Shown piece after piece: positions 22,728 to 32,927 of a stretch of 64,000 nt of DNA; positions within the stretch are counted from its first letter, which is position 1, and each line of letters starts with the position of its first letter. Source of the stretch: Prostheceraeus crozeri (Eukaryota; Platyhelminthes; Polycladida; Euryleptidae); the NCBI GenBank assembly GCA_907163375.1, contig CAJQUW010005269.1, positions 24,048 to 88,047 of the forward strand, read 5' to 3'. The translations under genes were made by a program, and so were the position numbers. The notes below the pieces were generated by a model. That model saw only the letters and a list, made by a program, of their open reading frames with translations, was not told the DNA's origin and searched no databases.

Positions 22728-23890
22728 TATATATATATATATATGCCATCACGTCCTACCACTCCTAAAAAGTAGCAAATCTTGGATGTGTTAATAAAAA
22801 GCAAAATTGAAGCACTGAACTTTATAAAACTGCAATAACAACAATTTGTCTGGTGCGAACATCTTGCTTGTGCATTTCAAATTTCATTTTACACGTCCGT
22901 TATTCATAGCAACTGCCCTGGCTACATGTAAATCGAATTCAGATTAGAACAATGTACAATTTATAAGTTTTACTTGTAGTTTTACTCAAAAAATAATTTG
23001 TAATTGTTGCATGATGTAAAACAAATCTTACAGCAGTGTACAACAGCCTCTAATACTCATGCAAATAGACATGCATTGCACACATGCATTTCACACATGC
23101 ACTTATATCAGTAATTTTTTCTTTAGTTGGCCCATTTTGCTCTGTTAAACGACTATCTTGCTTATGTGTGTATGCTCAACAGTTCATATCGTCATGAAAT
23201 ATGTCACCAAATGTGGCATGCTTTGAAACACTCGTATCGCACAATCCCACACGGCATTTGTAGCATTTTGTTCGTGAAAGACATTGAGCCAAGGCGCAGT
23301 AGCTGATTTGGTGTGACTATCCAATGGTTTATAGCTTTGCCATCGTTGCGCATTGCCACCAATAAATTCTGACATCCGGCTTCTCCAATGCAATTATTTT
23401 TTATATTTTTTAGAGTTTATAATCGTCTTTCTCATCTATACCATGATCGTTAACTTCAGTGGTCGCCAGATGTTGCTATTCTGAAATAAAAGAGAATTAT
23501 TGAAAATAGCACCGTTTATTTTTCAAAATCATGCTTATCCTGCATCACAAGAGACGAAAATAATCAAGTGTTGTGTCTTCAAAAAGTTAACATGCTGGTT
23601 TACACTAGGTGCAGAAAGTTATCGTGATAGCAACCAAGAAGCTTCTTAAGCAAATAGTGGTGCAAGTGTGGTCAGAGTGTGTCCATCGTTTTCAAACAGT
23701 TGGTAGGCCTACTGAGACGGATCCTGATCTCACATGTCGTTCACTTCCTACAATACTTTGCACAAAATTTGCATAATGCAAGATAATAGAAGAGCCAAAC
23801 AAACTGATAGTTTACAATTTTGCTGTTAAACAAGTGTCACTACAGGGCATTCGATAGACATGTTCATATTTGTAGGTACATGTACAAATT
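22728..23890. other. No gene recognised
   Basis: Probably internal sequence of the piggyBac-like shell. A minus-strand stretch at 23184-23393 (69 codons) has no recognised domain. Confidence 0.35.
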
Positions 23891-23899
23891 TGGCATAGT

Positions 23900-24120
23900 A
23901 CTTGATATATCATCGTCAAGGCCACCTTCGTCCTCCTTACCATTGTCTCTGCACTGTCTTCATCATCTCATAACGGAGGCTGTATCATAATGTCATCCTC
24001 TTCATTGCTGATTAGATCATACAGCGCATGAATCGCTGAGGTTTCTTATCCGAAAGATATGCTTATTCTGACATTCACAGTAGCGGATTACGCGATGGCA
24101 TATTCCAGTACGTATTGCTG
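23900..24120 (-). pseudogene. Possible acidic N-terminus of a piggyBac-like transposase
   Basis: Minus-strand reading near 24050-23910 shows LISNEEDDIMIQPP followed after a stop by DEDSAET and then GGLDDD in a shifted frame. Strings of Asp/Glu around a PP are typical of piggyBac N-termini, which are otherwise poorly conserved. No DDE motif is found. The evidence is composition and position near a TTAA-flanked end only. Confidence 0.3.
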
Positions 24121-24477
24121 CATTGCCACTGAACTAAATCGAATTTGATTATCAGACTGGTGCACAGGGTTAGAAAATACGCCAAATGAAACATTCATGG
24201 ACACGAAAAGATTATGAAAGTTCAAAATTGAATATTTTGCTCAACTTACCAAAACGAAGAATTTCGTCGCGCCATTTTGAAAACAATTTGAATTTCCCGC
24301 CAAATGGACGAAATTGAAAAAGTCATTTCACATCACAAATCTTGAACATAGTTATAAGTTATGTTTTGTCAAAAAGAAATGATCCGAAAAACGAGTTTTC
24401 ACGGCTAAAACAAAGCATAAATGGAGGCAAATTACCTGGCATATATATGCCACCGCGTTTAATGGGTTAATACTGCG

Positions 24478-24690
24478 TTATAAGTAGTACAATATTGACA
24501 TTTAGAAATCAAGTTTACAATGTTGAATTCGATTCTGTTGCGTGTAAGTCAAAGATTTTTTATATAAGTAATACGCTCACATAAATAAATGTAAAGCACT
24601 AAATAGTTTCGAAATTAAGATTGTAATAAGTCCGAGATGATAATGTTTATAAAATTCATACAGCAAAATGAATTGATGCTTATTACAGGC
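24478..24690 (+). repeat. Diverged fragment related to family F
   Basis: TTGAATTCGATT and a following GTAAGTC resemble 16372-16395, and the order of neighbouring words (AAGTAGT, TTGACATTT) is kept. The termini are absent. Confidence 0.4.
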
Positions 24691-26003
24691 ACATGCTTAC
24701 AGAGCATATATCGCGAATTCCAATATTCTCAGTCAGTGAATATTTGGGTAGAGGCGACTTTAATATCACTTGACTTAGAAATAAATGCAAACTACGAGTA
24801 AAATAAATGGAAAATATATAATAATATATACCGAGATCGCAGGCTGTTTAGTTTCTGACACCCGTAAGACGAGCTGATCGTTGCAAACGCTAAGACTTCA
24901 TTCATCCACGCTGAATTTACGAACCTTTTTTATTATTCATGTCATTTTTCCTTTTTTTCAATTTTCTTAATGATTTTTTTCAATGATATTTTCGTGCATT
25001 ATTCTGGTAATAAAGATTTTCATTCAACTATAAATAAACACGCATATGTAGGCCTATGTATATAATCCTCTACGAATATATTCAGTAATCTACTACTGCT
25101 GAGAGCATCTATAAGTAGCATTCAAAAGTAAGCTTTATATGAGAAGTTCTAATAAAATTAGGACTATTGCTTATTGTCTGGTAGCAAATCATTATTTCTG
25201 CGGAATCTTGACGAAAGAAATAAGATATTAACCAGTAAAATGATACGGTAGTCGCATTAAGGTTTGATGGCAAGTGATGGCAAGCCATGAAAGTCAAACC
25301 ATCTGCATTTGAGAAGAAATGTTGGTTGGTTTTGATGAACTATATTTCAACTGGCACCAGATTCACAGATTTGTTTTACAATTTGTTTTACAGTGCTTGT
25401 TAATAAAATGCATTGCACGATCCAATCGATTGAGCTGTTGAAACTTTTGAAGGAACTCAATATCTAAAAAACTTAAATAATGTGCTTGTAGTGCTTACAC
25501 GAACAGGATGAACAGTTTATACGTGTTCCCAGATTTTTGCTGATCTGCTGAGTAAGGAATGTAGTCGATCACTGTGAATAGTTGGATGCCAATCTCCCTG
25601 TGATTGGCAGATTAAAAACAACATGCGAAAACATATTTTGGTGTTCATCTTTGTATGTGGTGCTTTTGCTTGGTAGTGAGCGTTGTAACCACACACTTAG
25701 ATTTACATGCGCGTGTGTCTTTGGTTTCAAGAATGAATGTATCGTACCTGTCTTCAACTTCAAAATGGCACATCAGAGAATTAGACAACTTGCTCCATCT
25801 CGAATGGACTATTTGTGTATCGCTTGCTATTGGAAATGGCAAACAATAAGCTGTCAGCAAAGGACAACAGAGCCAGAGAGAGATGCATGCGTGCTGTGAT
25901 ATCACTTCGCACACACCAAAACACACATCGATGCCTGGCTATCATTCAGTGTATGCAGTGAGGAATGCTGAGAAGAAGATGGTGGAATCATCAGGTGAAG
26001 TAA
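24691..26003. other. No gene recognised
   Basis: AT-rich. A 105-codon open frame at 25582-25899 plus and an overlapping antisense frame have no recognised domain and no supporting splice or promoter signals that I trust. Confidence 0.4.
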
Positions 26004-26265
26004 TTTTCGTACGCCTGCTACTTTTTTAAATAATGATCGGAAGGGCCAACATTATGGAAAACTTGTGTCCCATGATCTGAATTCTTCGAATCTGAAGGAA
26101 TTTTGGCAATCGAAGCATTTTGCTTGAACTCACATTAATCCGCAAGGGACGCACGACTTTTTTTCCTATCTCTGTAAGGTATTAGGATTTTAGCTTTCCC
26201 TACTCACAAAACTCCAGCATGTGCCATCGTTTTGAATTATTCAGCACTTCTACACATTTTCTATG
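26004..26265. mobile_element. Non-autonomous hAT-like element, internal fragment
   Basis: Matches positions about 2690-2930 of the first copy (GATCTGAATTCTTCGAATCTG is shared). Both termini are missing and divergence is greater than between the other copies. Confidence 0.7.
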
Positions 26266-26400
26266 CAAATTCAGATCTTTCCAAATCGAATTCAGATCTT
26301 TTCAAATAAATTTCAGACATTTCCAGATGGATTTCAGATTATTTCAATTGAATTTCAGATATCCATCAGAAGCTCAACTTTGAAGATATCTGAAATCGAC
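26266..26400. repeat. Short degenerate repeats around ATTTCAGAT
   Basis: Six to seven imperfect repeats of a roughly 20-bp unit containing AATTTCAGAT or AATTCAGATC. A related set in the opposite orientation lies at 29270-29330 (TCTGAAATTGATTT). Confidence 0.55.
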
Positions 26401-26599
26401 CGTTAAAATACAGAACAACGTATTCCGAACTACGCTGTTTTGCCTTTTATGGGTTCATTTGAATGGTCAGGATGTGAAGCATCATATCCCACAGGTTAGA
26501 TTTGGTCAACTTTTTTTACTAAAATCATGAGTAGCGATTATCTTCATGAATGTAATGACACTTAAACACTTTGCGTGAAACGCATTTTGCGTTTGACAG

Positions 26600-26830
26600 A
26601 AGTTTATGTTTTTAAATAACAAATCAACGCACTTCGAAAAACGTGATTAAATTTCTGAAACTTTAAAAGGCAAAACAACGTAGTATCAAATACATGATTT
26701 TCCAGTGAATGAATTGTCATGCTTTAAAAGGCAAAGTAACGTATAACGAAATAAGTGACTTTTTAGGGAAATAATTTTCATATTTTGAAGAGCAAAATAG
26801 CGTTCACGTATTATAAATTACATGCCTCAA
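26600..26830. repeat. Degenerate tandem repeat, period about 61 bp
   Basis: Units carry TTTAAAAGGCAAAACAACG or close variants at about 26602, 26661, 26722 and 26783. Copies are diverged. An inverted trace of the same word is at 26428-26460 (TGTTTTGCCTTTTA). Confidence 0.6.
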
Positions 26831-26969
26831 ATGAAAGAAGTTTTACTTTTTAGCCTGCTACTAAGATAACAATAAATGACTTAGATATCGAGTATCGAGG
26901 TCTGTATTAATTTGTTTTATCTCGAAACACGTTCTGCCTTTGAAGAATGTGTCACAATTCCAGCATATA

Positions 26970-27790
26970 CAGACCGTTTCATAAATAATTGCACAAAAAA
27001 GTTAACCTATTTCAAATGCAATTTTCGTGTTGAAGTCCTGTTTCAATTTTAATAAACGATATACCATATGAAACCTTATGTTCCACAAATTATTTTAACA
27101 TTTTACTTTCTTAAGTGGTCAGTTGTGGTCAGTAGGACTTCTGACAGAAAATTGAGCGTTTTGTTTGATGCAGGATTTTAACATGAAGACGACAGAATTT
27201 TTTAATGAAAACTGACAGACTGTGTGAGCTGTCACTCAGCTTCATCATGATGTAAAGATTTCAAGATTCGTTGAATGTACAATAAGATACAGTATGACAG
27301 ATGATGATATCATTTATCAGATGATATATTTTTTCGAATTTCGACAACATTTGGTGCAGTCTTGCTCAATTAACTTGCTTGATTTTTCGCTAACTTTCGC
27401 GTTAAAAATGTTTTTAACGGTCACGTTTTACCGAAAAAATGCTACTAAAAAAGTCTGACGCGATTTTTGATTGGTGAAAGTGCTCAGTTTCAATAAACTT
27501 TATGGTATGTGAAAGGATGTGTTTAGTGCTTTGATTTGGCAGAGCGTTGTGTCCGGTCACTTGTGGTCCGCAGAATTAAAAGTATGAATTTTTGGTCAAT
27601 TCATTCACCGATGCCTACAGACGAAACTGCGCAAAACAGAAGATTAGAATTATCATTATTGAATCAGGCTTGTGTTCAGCTTTCAGATGATATATTTTTT
27701 CGAATTTCGACAACATTTGGTGCAGTCTTGCTCAATTAACTTGCTTGATTTTCGCTAACTTTCGCGTTAAAAATGTTTTTAACGGTCACT
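26970..27790 (+). repeat. Interspersed repeat family A, copy with intact outer end
   Basis: Begins after TA with CAGACCGTTTCA and is colinear with 60708-61160 and, inverted, with 1-583. It contains a roughly 105-bp direct duplication: 27321-27424 repeats 27683-27787 almost exactly. In the copy at 1-583 the first of these is absent, so it is an internal insertion. At about 27790 the family is interrupted by a Penelope-like element and resumes at about 28820. Confidence 0.75.
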
Positions 27791-28819
27791 CGTTGTGCGT
27801 CGATACGGGAGGTTCATTTCAAAATAAGTAATTTCCAAATAATTGAAAAGAAAGAAGTCACTCCCTTCTATTTACGACTTTTTATTCCAATAAGTTAAAA
27901 ATAAGCACCCGAGTCGACGCGTTTCGTCCGAAGACAGTCTGAAGGGTGGCGTACAAATGTGGAAGGATTCTTAAATACTGATTAGGCATAGTTGTGGCAA
28001 CTCATTAAACTTGTTCATGACGTCTATTAAGTTTTGACATTTTCATCGCTATGAAGCGTTTCTAGTTGTGCTAGCTAGTTGTGCTAGCCATTCTAGTTGT
28101 AATGGCATTAAATTGTTGAATAAGGATCTCACAACTAAAGTCAGTTATTTCCATCTCTCTACCAGCATGAAATTTTAGATGATGCTCGCTCAAAGCACTT
28201 CTGGAATCTCTGTTGCGAATACTACGTTCGTGTTCTTGATAGCGCAACTTGAAAGGTCGACAACTTTGTCCAACATAGAGGTCATTGCACCAAAAGCAAT
28301 TAAAACAATAAACTAGATATCTGCTTTTGCAGTTGTATTTAGGACCAATGGCGCTACACACATTACAATTGCATTCTTCTTTGGGTTTGCTTTTATTAAT
28401 TGAAATAATTTTTCTCCCTGGTTTAGTTGAAAACGTTACCGGAATGTCATATTTAACTTTCAACTTATTTAATTTTCTCAAATGACAATCACTAACGAAA
28501 TCGAGTGATAAGTGGACGTTGTCTGCTTTGATAGATGGCATTTTATTGTATTTATTTTTATTCGTTTTAACATATTTATGATTAAACCTAAATCCGTTGC
28601 TGTTTATTCGATCACTCATAGTGCTCATAGAGTCATAAGCTATGTCTGCATCAGAACTGCGATCATTAATGTATTTTATACTATTTTTGAGAAAATTATT
28701 TTTTGCTTTATTTGAAAGCCAACTACCTCTATGTAGAGTTATGCCTGAATGACATGTCTTACTAAACCATTTGTATTTAAGGTTGCCATTCACTGATATG
28801 CTTAGGTTTATTAACACGT
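27790..28819 (-). mobile_element. Canonical Penelope-like element, 5'-truncated insertion
   Basis: The coding remnant (minus) is followed by a 3' tail at about 28070-27790 with the word GACGAAACGCGTCGACTCGG near 27925, a tail motif I associate with Penelope-like elements. On both sides lie diverged copies of the same host sequence (AACTTTCGCGTTAAAAATG at about 27755, and its variant at about 28838), which fits a long target duplication of some 50 bp. Confidence 0.65.
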
Positions 28820-28880
28820 TTGATCGATTTTTTGCTATCTTTCGCGTTGAAAATGTGTTTGAACGGTCAACTGCACACAA
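28071..28880 (-). pseudogene. Penelope-like C-terminal region with GIY-YIG endonuclease
   Basis: The 269-codon open frame has no ATG at its beginning, and its first 20 or so codons come from the flanking repeat, so it is a 5'-truncated retroelement ORF rather than a gene. Seen in order: a linker (LRKLNKLKVKYDIPVTF), a basic KPGRKI segment, a CNCNVC cluster, YLVYCFNCFWC for the GIY half and zinc Cys pair, DLYVGQSCRPFKLRYQEHER with the YIG half and catalytic Arg, and SALSEHHLKFH with the His residues. The glutamate region may be MEITDFSCEIL. The endonuclease would nick the target DNA for target-primed reverse transcription. The RT part is missing. The domain itself has no stop and is the best preserved of its kind here. 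Confidence 0.75.
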
Positions 28881-29265
28881 CTTAATAACTTTTGCTGTAT
28901 TAACGCTGCTGCTTTCGAGTTTGGGTTTAAAAGAATGCTGGTGTCATCAGCTCCAAGAATATGTAAGTTGTATCACGATCTGCCCATCCGTTCACTGGCA
29001 AACTTCAAATTCGTATTGTTCCCACATCCAACCATTCGGTGAGTCATCATTTCTCTCGGTGGAGGTCAGGATTTCGAATCCTTGATCTGCGCGCACACAA
29101 AGACTTGGCGTCAGACTGAGACTCGCCACCTGTTCACAAGCAATAGCAATCTCTTCACGTCGCAGTTGCTGCGCCCGATAAGTGAATCGACAAGACTTTT
29201 AGCAACTCATTCAATGATGACAGGAAACGGGGCAGTGCAGAAACTGCAGAAATTCAATTGAAGAA
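28820..29265 (+). repeat. Repeat family C, copy without the hAT-like insertion
   Basis: Matches the reverse complement of 15330-15138 joined to 14609-14452. The target GGTGAGTC near 29039 is present once, so this is the unoccupied site. Its start (28838-28872) overlaps the end of family A, which indicates that A and C are parts of one longer repeat. Confidence 0.65.
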
Positions 29266-29938
29266 ATCTGAAATCCATCAGGAAATGTCTGAAATTGATT
29301 TGGAATTAATTGAAATTGATTGTGTAAAGCTTCAAATCACTACAATAATCGAGCACGAAGACACTATGAGGTTCGAATGAATCGTCAGAGCATTGTCAGT
29401 GTTTAGATATCTAACCGCAGTCTGATTTCTTTCATGCGAGTCCTGAACTCTCTTCCACCTTCTGCATTATGGGCAAATCCATTTTAGATAACAGCATTTT
29501 CGGCAATTTTTACTTTTTCAACTTTGCAACTTCGTTTCTTTGAAAATCTGCAATTTTTCATGCTCAACTTGAAATCATAGAGGCGACCACACCAAATGAA
29601 TATTTGTACAACTTATTGTTTATGCTATATTTTGCTGCTTTCCGATGCACCTTGGCCCCTTTTGTGAGATTTTGAAAATGGTAAATATTGTTTCATCAAA
29701 AACATTTCGCATGTATAATCACATCATGTTTCTTGATAATTCCCTGAGTTTCCTCAAAATCCGGATAAAAAAATCTGATTTAAGTAATAAATTGAAATTT
29801 TGAGACAGATCAAGGACGTCTGGTCGAGAGATTACTGGACATTTTGTAAAATTCACAATTGCTAAATTGTGATAATCCATAGTTGACTTTTTTCCTTCGA
29901 TGCAATAACTAGACAGACAAATGATGAATAGTAGCAAG
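29266..29938. other. No gene recognised
   Basis: AT-rich; contains the short TCTGAAAT repeats at its left edge and nothing else that I can name. Confidence 0.4.
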
Positions 29939-30637
29939 CAGGGATCCGGAGTCCTATCATTTTGATAGGACTCCGACTCCGGGTGGCAAGTATATAAGCT
30001 TAGTTTTTTTGAAAATTAACTGGTAGCCTACATCATAGATCATTATAGGCTTACCTGAAACGATATTTTTATTGATCATTGCATCAATTATCAATCATTT
30101 TCGATGAAGGTTGATCAAATGTCGCTCTAAGTTGGATGCATGCGACTCTTCTCCTCCCATCTTCTTGATGTGTGCTTCACACGGTTTTTCTCCAGTTTCT
30201 ATCAGGCATGAAAATCCCCATCCTTCTCCAAAAAATATGAGTGCACTTTCGATTTTAATATCCGCTTTAGAGGAGCCATCACATACGATTAACGTATGGG
30301 TAAGAGGCAATGTTCTCAAACAAACTACATAGTATTTCATTTTTGTCTCTGATGTGATCTTTGGTGCGTAGGTGTGATCGAGGCTAGGAAGGCTTGTCTT
30401 CTCTACTAAATCACCGAGTGAAAAGACAATCCTTTTCTCATTATCATGGTTCATTCCCTCAACTATTGCAAGCTTTGCATGCACTGCTGTCTCTGTACTT
30501 TTGTCTGACGGAGAAAGTTGATATCAAGACAATGACAGCTATGCACGAGAATAAATGATTTGCTTGTATTATATTATGTTGGGTCTCCGACTCCAGCAAA
30601 AATGATAGAACTCCCGGACTCCGACTCCACATCCCTG
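29939..30637 (-). mobile_element. hAT element derivative with BED-type zinc finger remnant
   Basis: Ends CAGGGATCCGGAGTC and the complement of the right end, CAGGGATGTGGAGTC, are typical hAT termini. Flanking 8-mers GTAGCAAG (29931-29938) and GTGGCAAG (30638-30645) match at 7 of 8 positions, consistent with an 8-bp target duplication. Length is 699 bp, too short for a transposase. The left end also has an internal perfect palindrome (GAGTCCTATCA...TGATAGGACTC). Confidence 0.8.
30095..30484 (-). pseudogene. BED zinc-finger fragment of a hAT transposase
   Basis: The 129-codon open frame lies inside the 699-bp hAT derivative. Near its C-terminus it carries GFSCLIETGEKPCEAHI followed by HASNLERHLINLHRK. 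The spacing C...C...H-x-SNLxRHLxxxH fits a BED zinc finger, the DNA-binding N-terminal domain of hAT transposases. No catalytic RNase-H-like domain follows, so the element could only move with a transposase supplied in trans. The upstream 80 residues are not recognised and need not be real protein. Confidence 0.5.
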
Positions 30638-30645
30638 GTGGCAAG

Positions 30646-30780
30646 GTTGGGCCTTGGGTTCAGTCTTGGGTTTCGGGTAGTCTTGTGGGGGTCCTCAAGA
30701 ATCTTGGGGTGCGGACCCAAGAGTTTGGGTAACCCCTAAGAGTGAGAACCCAAGAGTAAAGAAATTGACCATGAATGATC
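30646..30780. repeat. G-rich stretch of CTTGGG words
   Basis: Repeated CTTGGGT/CTTGGGG words with four GGG runs at about 30648-30680 (GGG-CCTT-GGG then GGG-TTTC-GGG) and complementary ACCCAAGAG words at about 30713-30765. This gives both a G-quadruplex candidate and an imperfect hairpin. Confidence 0.5.
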
Positions 30781-31228
30781 ATCTGCGGTTTTCTTGGAAA
30801 AATTCTGCTTAAGTATATGACCACATCATGTCATAGCAAGTCATCTACATGTAAGCTTGTACATGTAGATATGTAACATACTTCAACCACACGACAAATG
30901 ATAAAACTGTACGTGACACTTAAGAATTTGATTTTCGTATTCAGCGTTTCAAGATCTACAGGTCCATGATATTAAGCCCTTTCTGCGCGAATTTAGGAAG
31001 AAAGTGTCAGTAGCTCCCGGACTACGTGGTTATCTTGTATGACACAGCCGCGACCTGTTGATGTCATTTTAAGAAAACGTGTCAATAGCACACAGTAGTC
31101 AGTTTTGATACTCATCACAATAGATGTGAACAGGAGGAATTCCCGAACAAAGCGGTCAACTCGTCAGCTTAACCGGGAACGGATGGAGCGATCATGACCC
31201 AATTGTATAGAGGAAAGAAGATCAGAAA
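30781..31228. other. No gene recognised
   Basis: No domain or repeat recognised before the RT fragment. Confidence 0.35.
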
Positions 31229-31612
31229 ATGACACCGACAACCTTTCACTGTTTTGACTGTTTTTTTCACTGTTTTCAATCTAGTAGTGACGGTCTTCGA
31301 ACCTCAATATATCATAAAGTGGAAGATTTTGATTTCCCTGTTGTTCTGTTGACATTTCCAGACAGTGCAATACCTTATAACATGGGAATTAATGTATTTG
31401 CCGGCCAGGTTTTACGTTATTGTCGCATCTGCTCACATCTTGAAGATCTAATTAAACGAATTAATATGACACTTTTTGTGATGAGCAGCAGAGGATATTG
31501 TAAGTCTAAAATGAAGGCATGTACTGAGAAAATCCTAACCGGTCATAACAATTTTCTAGTCAAGTTTGGATATTTCTCAGCCAGGCAGCTGACATCGCAG
31601 TGCGCATTTTAA
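31229..31612 (+). pseudogene. Penelope-like RT C-terminal fragment (same family as 9845-13060)
   Basis: The open frame matches the RT region after catalytic motif C: SSSDGLRTSIYHKVEDFDFP parallels the QDGVHSSVYHKVDDFPFE segment of the 10643-10278 reading. It continues with VLRYCRICSHLEDLIKR and a C-terminal FLVKFGYFSARQL that matches FGLFSSRQL in the same relative position of the other copy. Motif C itself is absent, so the fragment starts just after it. It ends at a stop at 31610-31612 and is followed by a long 3' region. Confidence 0.7.
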
Positions 31613-31789
31613 ACAATATAATTAACACTGTTTTCTAAACATTTTTTTTTTTATTGGTTATACCATTTCAGTATTTCACACATATATTTTAGTTTGTTTT
31701 GGATGTATCCGTCTTTTGCGGTTGTTTTGTTTTTGTTTTTACTATTACTATCAGTATTACTTATTATTACACATATCATTACTGTATTG

Positions 31790-32460
31790 ATTTTAGAATG
31801 CCAGCCGCATATAAGTTTATGCGGGGCCCCGCCCGCCTGGGCTTGAGCGTTCAGGTAGAGGGGCCGAAACGCAACCAGGCGGGTACCTGCTGACGACTGG
31901 CTATTGTTTTATTTGTTTTAACGTTTGTTCTTTTTTTTTTATCGCTAACTACCCTAGTGTGATGAATGGAATGTGTCGGTTACTGGTCTCCATGGGGTTG
32001 ACATGGTGATTACTAAGTGTCTATTTATATATAAGTTCCTAATCAATCGAGCCTGAAACTTTGACCAAGGAGATCACTTGTTAAGCGGCCTTGTACGATC
32101 TCGTACACTTAAGGGTGAAGTCCAGCCCGTATAGCGCTATGTTATGGACCCCCGGGTAGGTCCGCCCGGCACGCAATCAGATCCGTCAAGTCTTTGTGCT
32201 TAAAGACCTTCATGCATTCATGCATTTGTCGAGGATCACAAGTCAGAGGACCATTAGGGGTAAGGTCCAGCCCCGCTTTAGAAGCGCTGAGTGAAAAATG
32301 GACTAGTGGGAAGGTCCTCCACACCGATCTCGTCAAGTTTGGCTCTAAAATGTAGTCCTAGGATAGTCAAAAGTTTGACGCGCCTTGAACGTTTAATGTC
32401 TGCCGGTGGGAACGCACCACCTGTCCTCTTAAGGACAAACCTTAAGTCTTATTAACTATA
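31790..32460 (+). other. GC-richer 3' region of the Penelope-like copy
   Basis: It contains a GC-rich palindromic block (31815-31895: GCGGGGCCCCGCCCGCC, AGGCGGG) and two diverged copies of a unit beginning GTGAAGTCCAGCCCG near 32105 and GTAAGGTCCAGCCCCG near 32260. Its base composition is clearly unlike the AT-rich flanks. It is probably retroelement untranslated sequence; no protein is recognised. Confidence 0.4.
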
Positions 32461-32723
32461 AGTTTATTAAAATTATGAAACATGTAGACATCGTTATGGG
32501 AATGTCCCAGCTTCAATTGCTAACACAGTAAGTCTGCAGATGCTGGTGGTTTATGACCCCGCTACTGGACCTCTGCTGGCAGGCGAAAGCCTCACATTCT
32601 TATAGCGGTTTATTAATGACATCGGTAGTTGTGTTAGGTCTAAGTACCAATTAGATAGCAAGGATCTAAAGTCCAACCTCTGAAAGGATTCCTTGCTTAG
32701 TATGGGGTCCTGGCATTTGAAAT

Positions 32724-32927
32724 ATGGATATAATGCAAGCTAAAGTGTATGACGTTAATGCGAAGGAGTGGATAGCGCCCTCCACATGCGTCAGTAGTGT
32801 TGATGTCTGTGGCAGCAAAAGATGCCTATGTTGTAAATCTCTTGACACTAATACTACTTTTAAGTATGTCCCAGCTTCATTTGTGATAAATTATATGAAG
32901 GAAAGAAATCAGCGGCCAGTTAATTAA
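32724..32927 (+). pseudogene. Possible 5' end of a second Penelope-like copy (Cys cluster)
   Basis: The short ORF has VCGSKRCLCCKSLDTNTTF, a C-G-x-K-R-C-x-x-C cluster that commonly precedes the GIY-YIG domain in retroelements with an N-terminal endonuclease. The downstream GIY-YIG is not found before the stop at 32925. Lying on the same strand 1.1 kb after an RT end, it would fit a head-to-tail pair of copies, which Penelope-like elements often form. The assignment is tentative. Confidence 0.35.

Larger units (their letters stand above)
19760..24466 (-). mobile_element. Probable piggyBac-like element containing nested insertions
   Basis: Identical 13-bp inverted ends, CCCATTAAACGCG, start at 19760 and end at 24466, flanked by TTTA (19756-19759) and TTAA (24467-24470). 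TTAA targets are diagnostic of piggyBac; the left copy would carry one change. Inside the right end, minus-strand reading near 24050-23910 gives acidic stretches (LISNEEDDIMIQPP, DEDSAET) like the N-terminus of piggyBac transposases. The catalytic domain is not found. A SINE array and a mariner-like element are nested inside, so the shell would be older than both. The assignment depends on a short terminal match. Confidence 0.4.

Noticed and set aside
31800..31910. GAAA and CTGACGA words resembling a hammerhead ribozyme core in the GC-rich retroelement tail
   Set aside because: The order and spacing do not allow stems I to III to form around the core; I could not draw a valid type I, II or III fold.
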